In this document: positions 8,238 to 15,144 of the stretch, in pieces
How the letters are laid out: every line of letters begins with the position of its first letter
Numbering within the stretch: the first letter of the stretch is position 1
Assembly: GCA_040880465.1 (NCBI GenBank)
Contig: JBBDIK010000012.1
Span: 124,001-188,000 of the forward strand
Direction: 5' to 3'
DNA length: 64,000 bases
Source of the DNA: JBBDIK01 sp040880465
Lineage (GTDB): Bacteria > Actinomycetota > UBA4738 > JBBDHU01
The notes under the pieces: model-generated
Databases searched by the model: none
Told to the model about the DNA's origin: nothing
The model's input: the letters and a program-made list of their open reading frames with translations, nothing else
Translations under genes and position numbers: made by a program

Positions 8238-9317
8238 ATGGCGGAACCGACACGCACCGCGCTCCACGACAAACTCGAGGCCATGGGCGGCACGTTCGAG
8301 GAGGACAGCGGCTGGCTGTGGATCGATACCTTCGGTGACATCCGCAAGGAGTACGACGCCGTTCGTGAAGCGGTCGGCGTCTGGGATCTCTCGCCGCTGA
8401 TCAAGTGGGAGTTCAAGGGTCCCCAGGCCGCCGAGGCGGTCAACTTCGTGAACGGGAACGACATCCTCGGCGCGAAGCCGGGTCAGGTGAAGTACGGGCC
8501 CTTCCTGAACGAGAAGGGTGCGGTCGTCGATGACGGCACCATCTACAAGTTCTCCGACGAGGACCTGTTGGTGATGACCAACGGCGAGGACCACGGGCCG
8601 TACTGGGACGAGCACCTCTCGGACCTGGATGTGTCGATCACGAACGTGGCGCGGCAGATGCCGCACGTGTCGATCCAAGGACCGAAGTCGCGAGAGATCG
8701 TGGCGTCGCTGACCGACGCCGACGTCGCCGGGCTCAAGTACTTCAACTTCATCCCGGAGAAGGTCAAGCTCGGCGACGCGAGCGGGTACCTCGCCCGGAC
8801 CGGGTTCTCGGGTGAGCTCGGGTTCGAGTTCTTCACCAACCCGGACGACATCGGAGATCTCTTCGATGTGCTGATGGACAAGGGGGTGACGCCGTTCGGC
8901 GTCGGTGCCATCTACATCCTGCGCCTCGAGGCCGGCCTGCTCATCCCGACGCTGGACTACGACCCGGGCGAGACGAGTCCCTACGACGTCTCGCTCGATC
9001 GGTTCGTGCGGATGGACAAGGACGAGTTCCTGGGGCGGCGCGCGTTGGAGCCGGTCGCGCAGGACCCGCCGCGCCGCTACAAGACCCTCAAGGTCGACGG
9101 GGACCTGCCCGAGGACGGGGCCGTCGTGCTCAAGGACGGCGAGAACGTGGGCGTGTTCCGGTGCGGGGTCGAAAGCTTCGCGTTCGGGAACATCGGCGGG
9201 GCGATCCTGAACAAGGAGGTCGCCGTCGACGGCGAGACGGTCCAGGTCGACGGGAGGGCCGCGACCGTGCACCCGTGGGGCATCTACGACCCGCAGAAGA
9301 AGCGTCCTCGCAGCTAG
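8238..9317 (+). CDS. GcvT-like THF-dependent methyltransferase, paralogue 1
   Basis: The product is a 359-residue member of the aminomethyltransferase/DmdA/sarcosine-dehydrogenase C-domain fold. The pattern GVWDLSPLIKWEFKGPQA, ITNVARQMPHVSIQGPKS and RTGFSGELGFEFF is the usual GcvT core. The last corresponds to the folate-binding YTGEDG-type region of GcvT. No GcvP, GcvH or lipoylation gene is nearby, so a role outside glycine cleavage is likely. It would transfer a methyl or methylene group from an N-, S- or O-methyl donor to THF. It ends with KKRPRS, like its neighbour. A good Shine-Dalgarno precedes ATG 8238. The donor is unknown. Confidence 0.85.
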   Translation: MAEPTRTALHDKLEAMGGTFEEDSGWLWIDTFGDIRKEYDAVREAVGVWDLSPLIKWEFKGPQAAEAVNFVNGNDILGAKPGQVKYGPFLNEKGAVVDDGTIYKFSDEDLLVMTNGEDHGPYWDEHLSDLDVSITNVARQMPHVSIQGPKSREIVASLTDADVAGLKYFNFIPEKVKLGDASGYLARTGFSGELGFEFFTNPDDIGDLFDVLMDKGVTPFGVGAIYILRLEAGLLIPTLDYDPGETSPYDVSLDRFVRMDKDEFLGRRALEPVAQDPPRRYKTLKVDGDLPEDGAVVLKDGENVGVFRCGVESFAFGNIGGAILNKEVAVDGETVQVDGRAATVHPWGIYDPQKKRPRS

Positions 9318-9435
9318 CCGGACGATTTGCCGACCCCCCAGTGCCGAGGGGTAAACTCCGGGTCACCCGCTCCTGAGTGAGGAGTCAGACACGACTGGCC
9401 CCGGAGCCGGGTATCCGAAGGAGGAGCGAAGGCTC

Positions 9436-10545
9436 ATGGTCGACGAAGGCTTCAAGAATGCGTTCCACGCCGCCGAAGAGAAGCGGGGCGCGGAGTTCGA
9501 CCTGGATAGCGGCTGGTACTGGACGGCCCGGTTCCCGGACGACCCCGACGGTACGAAGGGCTACACGGCAACCCGCGAAGACGTATCCGTCTGGAATGTC
9601 TCCCCGTTGATCAAATGGAAGTTCGTAGGCCCGGACGCCGCGAAGGCCGTCGATCGGGCCGGCACCAACAAGGTCGAGGACCTCAAGGTCGGCGGGGTGC
9701 GCTACTCGCTGTTCCTAGATGAAGACGGGTCGGTGCTCGACGAGGGAACCGTCTACCGGGTGGCCGACGACACGCTGTACTTCATGCTCAACACCGACGG
9801 CGACGAGTTCGGTGACGAGCTGAAGAAGCGCGCACAGGGGTTGGACGTCGAGATCACCAACCCGTCCCGTGGGATGCCGAACCTGGCGATCCAGGGACCG
9901 AACGCGCTGGCGCTGGTGCAGAAGCTGACGGATGCCGACGTGGGGAGCCTCCGGTACTTCAACTTCTTCACCGAGCCGGTGGAGTTCGCGGGAGCGCAGG
10001 TGATGCTGACCCGGACCGGCTACTCGGGGGAGAAGGGCTACGAGGTCTTCCTCATGGATGCATCCGACGCCGACGGGGTCTACGAGGCCGTGGTCGACGC
10101 AGGCGCCTACCCGATCGGTACCGACGCGGTGCTTCGGTACCGGGTGGAGTCGGGACTGGTGATCGCTGCTATCGACTACGCGTCGGAGGCGAACCCGAAC
10201 ACCAGCCCGTACGACATCGGGCTGGGGCACGCGATCAAGCTGGACCACGACTTCGTCGGCAAGTCGGGGATTGAGGCGACCGCCTCGAACCCGCCGAATC
10301 GCTACGTCACCCTGAAGCTCGAGGGCGACGAGGAGTCCGAGTACGGCGCGGAGGTCAAGAAGGACGGCGAGGTCGTTGGGCTGGCCCCGTCGCCGACCGT
10401 CAGCCCGGGTTTCGGTGCTATCACGCTTGCGACCGTGCCGGCGGAGCTGGCGGAGCCGGGTACGGAGCTGGAGGTCGACGGTCGCAAGGCCATCGTCGAC
10501 ACCGTTCCGTTGTACGACCCGGAGAAGAAGCGCCCCCGCAGCTAG
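9436..10545 (+). CDS. GcvT-like THF-dependent methyltransferase, paralogue 2
   Basis: This is a second GcvT-fold protein (369 aa), clearly paralogous to the preceding gene. It shares FDLDSGWYWTARFP versus DSGWLWIDTFG, NVSPLIKWKFVGPDA, NPSRGMPNLAIQGPNALA, MLTRTGYSGEKGYEVF and the same C-terminal ending KKRPRS. The gap of 118 bases contains a TAAACT -10-like hexamer (9352-9357) and a strong Shine-Dalgarno (GAAGGAGGAGC). It may therefore have its own promoter. Together with fhs on the opposite strand it forms a one-carbon transfer block. The two copies may act as a heteromer or on different methyl donors; the sequence does not decide. Confidence 0.85.
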   Translation: MVDEGFKNAFHAAEEKRGAEFDLDSGWYWTARFPDDPDGTKGYTATREDVSVWNVSPLIKWKFVGPDAAKAVDRAGTNKVEDLKVGGVRYSLFLDEDGSVLDEGTVYRVADDTLYFMLNTDGDEFGDELKKRAQGLDVEITNPSRGMPNLAIQGPNALALVQKLTDADVGSLRYFNFFTEPVEFAGAQVMLTRTGYSGEKGYEVFLMDASDADGVYEAVVDAGAYPIGTDAVLRYRVESGLVIAAIDYASEANPNTSPYDIGLGHAIKLDHDFVGKSGIEATASNPPNRYVTLKLEGDEESEYGAEVKKDGEVVGLAPSPTVSPGFGAITLATVPAELAEPGTELEVDGRKAIVDTVPLYDPEKKRPRS

Positions 10546-10600
10546 ATCTGCAGGACGAACCACAGATGGGCGGGGCTTCGGCCTCGCCCATCGTCCGTCC

Positions 10601-12271
10601 CTAGAACAGGCCGACGGTGTTGCCGTCCGCGTCGATGTCGATGTCGAGGAACGCCGGTGTCTTCCCCAGCCCCGGCATCCGCTGCATGTCGCCACAGAGC
10701 GCGACGACGAACCCCGCTCCCGCTGACGGAACGACGGCGCGGATCGGCAGGCGCCAGCCCTTGGGTCGGCCCCCGAGCAAGGGGTCGTGCGACAGCGAGA
10801 GGTGCGTCTTGGCCATGCAGACCGGGTACTCGCCGAATCCCAGCTCCTCCATACGGGCGATGTCCTTCTCGGCCTGCGGCAGGTAGTCGACCCCGTCGGC
10901 CCCGTAGATCCGGGTGGCGATCGTCTCGATCTGCTGCTTGATGTCGTCTCCGGGCTTGTTCAGCGGCTCATAGGTGATCGGTCCGTCGATGGCCTTCACG
11001 ACCGCCTCGGCCAGCTCGATCGCCCCTTCGCCACCATGCGCGAACCCGTCGTTGACGACCACTGATTCAGCCCCGACCTGGGTGGCAAGCTCGCGCACGA
11101 GCGCGACCTCCGCGTCGGTATCGGTGGGAAACCGGTTGATCGAGACGATGCACCGCAGGTTGAACGCGCGGACCAGCTCGATGTGCGCCTGGAGGTTCTC
11201 AGCTCCCGCACGGATCGCGTCGTCGTTCGGCTTGCTCAGTTCCTTGAACGGGATGCCTCCGTGGGACTTCAGGGCCCGGATGGTGGTGACCAGCACGCCG
11301 GCGCTCGGCTTGATGCCGGCGGCGCGGCAGACGATGTGGCAGAACTTCTCGAACCCGAGGTCGGCGGCGAAGCCGGCTTCGGTGACGACGATGTCGCCGA
11401 GCTTCATCGCGACGCGGTCCTCGATGATGGAGTTGTTCGCGTGGGCGATGTTGCCGAACGGGCCGGCGTGGATCAGCGCCGGCTGCCCCTCGATCGTCTG
11501 CACGAGGTTCGGCTTGATGGCCTCCTTGAGGATGACGGTCATCGCGCCGGCCGCGCCGAGTTCTTCGGCGGTCACCGGCTTGCCGTCGTTGGTCGATGCC
11601 ACGACGATCGCGCCCAGCCGCTTCCGGAGATCCTGCAGATCCGAAGAGAGAGCCAGGATGGCCATAACCTCGGACGCAGCGGTGATGACGGTCTCGTTCT
11701 GGCGGGGGATGCCGTGGACCTTACCGCCGAGGCCGATGACCGTGTTGCGCAGTTCCCGCGCGTTCATGTCCATGGTCCGCGGCCACGAGATGGCGTTGAT
11801 GTCGATGTCGAGGGGGTTCCCCCAGTACAGCGATCGGTCGATGGCGGAGGCGAGCAGGTTGTGTGCGGTCGTCACGGCGTGGAAGTCGCCGTTGAAATGC
11901 AGGTTGATCTCTTCCATCGGAAGGACCTGGGCGTAGCCGCCGCCGTTGCCGCCACCCTTGATGCCGAAGACCGGCCCGAGGGATGGTTCGCGCAATGCGA
12001 GGACGACGTTCTGGCCGATCTTGCCGAGGCCCTGGGTCAGGGACAGCGACGTGGTCGTCTTTCCTTCGCCGGCTTTGGTCGGGGTGATAGCCGTGACGAT
12101 GACCACCTTGGCGTCGGGCTTGTCCTTCAGCCGCTCGAGGATCGACAGGTCGATCTTGGCCTTGTACTTGCCGTATTGCTCCAGCTCGCTGTCCTCGATG
12201 CCGGCGGCGGCAGCGATCTCGGTGATGGGCTTGAGTGCTGCTTCCTGCGCGATCTCCAGTCCGGACTTCAT
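10601..12271 (-). CDS. fhs: Formate-tetrahydrofolate ligase
   Basis: Fhs interconverts formate + THF + ATP and 10-formyl-THF + ADP + Pi. The ATP-binding loop TPTKAGEGKTTTSLSLTQG is at about residues 64-82, followed by the substrate-region LREPSLGPVFGIKGGGNGGG. The 556-residue length is normal. ATG 12271 is chosen because the family begins MKSGLEIAQEA. It converges on the GcvT-like pair and is divergent from fdhD. Beside two THF-linked methyltransferases and a formate dehydrogenase, a reverse, ATP-yielding direction during methyl-group oxidation is plausible. Biosynthetic formyl supply is the alternative. Confidence 0.97.
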   Translation of the reverse strand: MKSGLEIAQEAALKPITEIAAAAGIEDSELEQYGKYKAKIDLSILERLKDKPDAKVVIVTAITPTKAGEGKTTTSLSLTQGLGKIGQNVVLALREPSLGPVFGIKGGGNGGGYAQVLPMEEINLHFNGDFHAVTTAHNLLASAIDRSLYWGNPLDIDINAISWPRTMDMNARELRNTVIGLGGKVHGIPRQNETVITAASEVMAILALSSDLQDLRKRLGAIVVASTNDGKPVTAEELGAAGAMTVILKEAIKPNLVQTIEGQPALIHAGPFGNIAHANNSIIEDRVAMKLGDIVVTEAGFAADLGFEKFCHIVCRAAGIKPSAGVLVTTIRALKSHGGIPFKELSKPNDDAIRAGAENLQAHIELVRAFNLRCIVSINRFPTDTDAEVALVRELATQVGAESVVVNDGFAHGGEGAIELAEAVVKAIDGPITYEPLNKPGDDIKQQIETIATRIYGADGVDYLPQAEKDIARMEELGFGEYPVCMAKTHLSLSHDPLLGGRPKGWRLPIRAVVPSAGAGFVVALCGDMQRMPGLGKTPAFLDIDIDADGNTVGLF

Positions 12272-12293
12272 CTGTACCCCTACGCTCCGGCGG

Positions 12294-12331
12294 GCGGGTG
12301 ACCCGCGATCCGATGTGTCCCCTCGTGAGGG
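12294..12331 (-). other. Two small hairpins in the fhs 5' leader
   Basis: The predicted 75-base fhs leader contains GCGGG/CCCGC arms (12294-12306) and CCCTC/GAGGG arms (12320-12331). I tried to match ZTP, glycine and THF riboswitch consensus sequences, which are sometimes found before fhs, and found no convincing fit. It is recorded as structured leader sequence of unknown role. Confidence 0.35.
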
Positions 12332-12352
12332 AGAACGGTGACTCGGCGCGCC

Positions 12353-12358
12353 AGTATA
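12353..12358 (-). promoter_or_regulatory. Putative -10 (TATACT) for fhs
   Basis: TATACT in minus sense would start transcription about 75 bases before the fhs ATG. Just upstream lies the inverted repeat CTGAG-N6-CTCAG (12366-12381), a possible operator between fhs and divergent fdhD. Confidence 0.45.
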
Positions 12359-12365
12359 TCGGCGG

Positions 12366-12381
12366 CTGAGACCCACCTCAG
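12366..12381. promoter_or_regulatory. Inverted repeat CTGAG-N6-CTCAG between fhs and fdhD
   Basis: A 5-base perfect inverted repeat with a 6-base centre (ACCCAC) lies in the divergent intergenic region, where -35 contacts of both promoters would be expected. It could be an operator shared by fhs and fdhD. No regulator for it is encoded nearby, so this is tentative. Confidence 0.25.
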
Positions 12382-12424
12382 TCGGTCGTTCGGGGGAAAC
12401 GCAGGTGCCATCGTGTCGCAGGCC

Positions 12425-12430
12425 TAGACT
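12425..12430 (+). promoter_or_regulatory. Putative -10 (TAGACT) of a leaderless fdhD mRNA
   Basis: TAGACT lies 7 bases before the fdhD ATG, so transcription would start at or next to the start codon. No Shine-Dalgarno is needed or well placed. Confidence 0.5.
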
Positions 12431-12437
12431 GGTGGGG

Positions 12438-13283
12438 ATGGCCGGATCCCTCTCTGACCTGCGTAGGAATGTTACCGGCGTGCGCGTAGTTGCCCACACC
12501 GGCGGCGCGTCTTCCGAGCGTCCGGACCGTCTGGCGACCGAGGAACCCATGGAGATCCGCGTCGGGGGGCCCGGCCAGGTGGCAGAGGCGATCGCGGTCA
12601 CGATGCGCACACCGGGGGGCGACTTCGAGCTGGCGGCGGGGTTCCTGTTCACCGAAGGGCTGATCGCCGGGCGGGACGCGATCGAGCAGGTCAGCTACTG
12701 CGAAGACCTCGACGATGAGGAGCAGCTCTACAACGTCGTCACGGTTCGGACAGTGGCTCCGTTCGATGCCGAGTCGGTGAGGCGGAACTTCTACGCTACG
12801 TCGTCGTGCGGGGTCTGCGGGAAGGCGTCCATCGAGGACGTCGAGGTCCGGTGCGACGCAGTCGAGCCGGGACCGCTCGTGTCGGCGGAGGTGATCCGGG
12901 GGTTGCCCGGCGGACTCCGGGACAAGCAGCGGGTGTTCGACGAGACGGGCGGACTGCATGCCGCGGGCTTGTTCGATACGGCAGGGACCTTGCTGTCGCT
13001 CCGTGAGGATGTGGGCCGGCACAACGCGGTCGACAAGCTGGTCGGTGAGGCCCTGATGGCCGGTCGGATCCCGCTGTCGGAACGCATCTTGCAGGTCAGT
13101 GGCCGGGTTTCCTTCGAGATCGTCCAGAAGGCAGCGGTCGCGGGGATCCCGATCGTGAGCGCGGTCAGCGCGCCGTCGAGCCTGGCGGTGCAAACTGCGG
13201 ACGCGCTGGGGATGACCGTCATCGGTTTCGTCCGCGACGACCGCTTCAACGTCTATACCCATCCCGAGCGCGTGGGCGCCTGA
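12438..13283 (+). CDS. fdhD: Formate dehydrogenase accessory sulfurtransferase FdhD
   Basis: FdhD passes sulfur from a cysteine desulfurase to the molybdenum cofactor, giving the terminal Mo=S ligand that formate dehydrogenases need. The persulfide-carrying motif SSCGVCGK lies near residue 120. Family segments such as ELAAGFLFTEGLI and LSLREDVGRHNAVDKLVG are clear. The length is 281 aa. The ATG is 7 bases behind a TAGACT -10 box, so the mRNA is probably leaderless. It lies 1.9 kb upstream of the formate dehydrogenase genes in the same direction, separated by two opposite-strand genes. That supports a shared function but not one transcript. Confidence 0.97.
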   Translation: MAGSLSDLRRNVTGVRVVAHTGGASSERPDRLATEEPMEIRVGGPGQVAEAIAVTMRTPGGDFELAAGFLFTEGLIAGRDAIEQVSYCEDLDDEEQLYNVVTVRTVAPFDAESVRRNFYATSSCGVCGKASIEDVEVRCDAVEPGPLVSAEVIRGLPGGLRDKQRVFDETGGLHAAGLFDTAGTLLSLREDVGRHNAVDKLVGEALMAGRIPLSERILQVSGRVSFEIVQKAAVAGIPIVSAVSAPSSLAVQTADALGMTVIGFVRDDRFNVYTHPERVGA

Positions 13284-13318
13284 CCCTCCGATGGAGGACC
13301 GGCCCTGGCTGGCCCGCT

Positions 13319-13355
13319 GTTCCACGATCTGGAACTGAGTTCCATCATCTGGAAC
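13319..13355. repeat. Tandem 17-base palindromes, 20-base period (copy 1)
   Basis: GTTCCACGATCTGGAAC (13319-13335) and GTTCCATCATCTGGAAC (13339-13355) are two GTTCC/GGAAC palindromes with their starts exactly 20 bases apart. The element lies between the converging ends of fdhD and the zinc-ribbon gene. A matching pair with the same spacing lies at 40751-40787. It could be a double operator, a tandem-hairpin terminator or a REP-like repeat. Confidence 0.7.
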
Positions 13356-13395
13356 ACCTCGGAACCGGACGTCCGGCGCCCGGGTTTCGGCTCCC

Positions 13396-14091
13396 TTAGA
13401 GCAGCTTGTCGGCCTGTTCGCACGCAGACTGCACGCCGACCAAGTCGTTGATGGCTTCCTGCTGGGTCGGTGCGTTTAGCGCGGCGATGATGCCACCGAG
13501 GCAGCGTCGCAGCACGTCGATCTGGCCCGCCTGGAGCTCGATACGTGTCTTCGTCTGCTTGATCGTGCTCTCCTGACCTTTGACCTTGCGTTGCAGGTCA
13601 TCGATGGTGTCGTCGGCAGCGGACAGGTCGTCCTCGAGTTGCCCGACATCGATCTCGAGGCTGTCGCGTTCGCTCTCTGCGCCGAGGAGTGAGGCCTCGG
13701 TATTCGCCAGCTCCCCCGTGACGTCGTCGAGGTCCCCCCGGGTTCCCATCCAGGCCATCGTCACGAGCAGAAGGATCACCACGATCAGCGCCCCGCCGAT
13801 GAGGAACCACAGGTTGCGCGCGAGCCACGATCCGCTCGACGCGCCGGCCGGAGCAGCGGTCCACGTGGACGTTGCGGTTGCGGGCATCGGCTCTATCGAA
13901 CGGGTGGCGGATGCCTCGGTCGTTGGTGGCGTGCTCTGGCCCGCCGGGACCGCGCCCGTTACCGGTAGGGCGGCGGTTCCCGTCGGCGTCGCCGCCGGTT
14001 GGCCCGCGACCGCATCCATACGCGCGCCGCACGTCTCGCAGAACTCCCACTCGTCACGGGCATCGGCTCCACAGTTCGGGCAGCGTTTCAC
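13396..14091 (-). CDS. Zinc-ribbon, single-pass membrane, coiled-coil protein
   Basis: This is an unrecognised protein of 231 residues. It starts with a zinc ribbon (CPNCGADARDEWEFCETCGAR), then a Pro/Ala/Thr-rich linker of about 65 residues and one membrane helix (LWFLIGGALIVVILLLVTM, about 93-111). A long coiled coil follows (about 115-195) and a short C-terminal domain with two cysteines. Topology is probably zinc ribbon inside, coiled coil outside. Its GTG start overlaps the protease stop (GTGA), so the two are co-translated and likely work together. The coiled coil could be a partner or substrate of the protease. This is inferred from gene order only. Confidence 0.75.
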   Translation of the reverse strand: MKRCPNCGADARDEWEFCETCGARMDAVAGQPAATPTGTAALPVTGAVPAGQSTPPTTEASATRSIEPMPATATSTWTAAPAGASSGSWLARNLWFLIGGALIVVILLLVTMAWMGTRGDLDDVTGELANTEASLLGAESERDSLEIDVGQLEDDLSAADDTIDDLQRKVKGQESTIKQTKTRIELQAGQIDVLRRCLGGIIAALNAPTQQEAINDLVGVQSACEQADKLL

Positions 14092-15020
14092 GGGGTCCCT
14101 CCTTCTTGGTCGGTGGATGATGCGGGCGGCTCGTCCCCGTCACAGGCGACGAGCGTCTGACAGGCGATGTCGATGGGGATCCCGAACGACAGGTTCTCTG
14201 CGCCGCCACCCGCGACCTTCGCGACGATGACGGCGACGACCTCGCCTCGCTCGTTCAACACCGGTCCGCCACTGTCACCGGGGCTCACCGGTGCCGAGAT
14301 CTGGAGTCGGCGGCCATGCTTCGCGGACACCAACCCATCGGCAACGGTGTCTTCGAGCCCGAACGGCGCGCCGATCACGACGATATGGTCGCCGGGCGAG
14401 GGCCGCTGGGTCGCGAGCGGGAGCGGAGTGAGCGGCTGGATCGTCTGGATGAGCGCGAGATCCTCGGCGACGCTCACGTCGACGACGGTCCCCGAGATCT
14501 TCTTCTTGTCTTCCAGGAGTCGTACCTCCTTGGTCCCCTCGGTCCAGGCGTCTCCGATCACGTGGTAGTTCGTCAGGAGGTAGCTCGCCCGTCCGTCCGC
14601 GGAGACCACGAACGCCGAACCACCGACCGCGCCGCTGGACGACCTGCTCTCGACCGTCAGCACGGAATCGATGGAGCGATCGGCGATGGCTTGCGGATCG
14701 AATGCGGCTCGATCGTGCTCCTCCAGGTCCGATATCCGGGTCTCGTTCTCGATCGCCTGCGTGAGCGTGAGTTCCTCCCGCCGGCTGAGCTCCTTCATGC
14801 GCTCATCCAGCGCCTTGATGTCATCGCGGGCGGACAGCAGGATCACGACGAGAGCGACCAGCGCCAGCCCCTCGATGATCACGACGGCCAGGAGTACCGA
14901 CCGCAGGCGATCCGGCGCGCGGGCGATCTCGTCGGGGGGCGTGTCCGCGCGGACGTGCCCTATCGGACACGCGCTGTCTGTGAGCTCTGAACCGCAACGC
15001 GGACAGAACCGTGGCCCCAC
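14088..15020 (-). CDS. Zinc-ribbon membrane-anchored trypsin-like (S1C/HtrA-type) protease
   Basis: The product is a 310-residue membrane serine protease. A zinc ribbon (CPRCGSELTDSACPIGH) is followed by a transmembrane helix (about 45-65), a short coiled coil, and a trypsin-like domain. The triad is visible: His in TNYHVIGD, Asp in SVAEDLALIQ and Ser in SPGDSGGPV. No PDZ domain follows, unlike DegP. The start is set at GTG 15020, where GGAGGGCAG provides a Shine-Dalgarno. Longer in-frame starts reach 15092. It is divergent from fdhA and forms an overlapping pair with the coiled-coil zinc-ribbon gene. A role in envelope quality control or signalling is likely but unproven. Confidence 0.85.
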   Translation of the reverse strand: MGPRFCPRCGSELTDSACPIGHVRADTPPDEIARAPDRLRSVLLAVVIIEGLALVALVVILLSARDDIKALDERMKELSRREELTLTQAIENETRISDLEEHDRAAFDPQAIADRSIDSVLTVESRSSSGAVGGSAFVVSADGRASYLLTNYHVIGDAWTEGTKEVRLLEDKKKISGTVVDVSVAEDLALIQTIQPLTPLPLATQRPSPGDHIVVIGAPFGLEDTVADGLVSAKHGRRLQISAPVSPGDSGGPVLNERGEVVAVIVAKVAGGGAENLSFGIPIDIACQTLVACDGDEPPASSTDQEGGTP

Positions 15021-15114
15021 CCTGCCCTCCAGCTGTCGGTGGCTCCGACCATGACACGACGGGCTACGACGGGCAAGGTGACCGGTGCGCAAGAAGCCCG
15101 CCTCACTCCCGCGC

Positions 15115-15120
15115 TAGACT
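15115..15120 (+). promoter_or_regulatory. fdhA: Putative -10 (TAGACT) of the formate dehydrogenase operon
   Basis: TAGACT lies 24 bases before the fdhA ATG, leaving room for the AGGGAGG ribosome site at 15133-15139. This operon therefore has a leader, unlike fdhD. Confidence 0.5.
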
Positions 15121-15144
15121 GATGAACGAATCAGGGAGGTGGCG

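Noticed and set aside
12272..12346. ZTP (pfl) or glycine riboswitch before fhs
   Set aside because: Short hairpins exist, but the conserved core sequences of these classes are not present.
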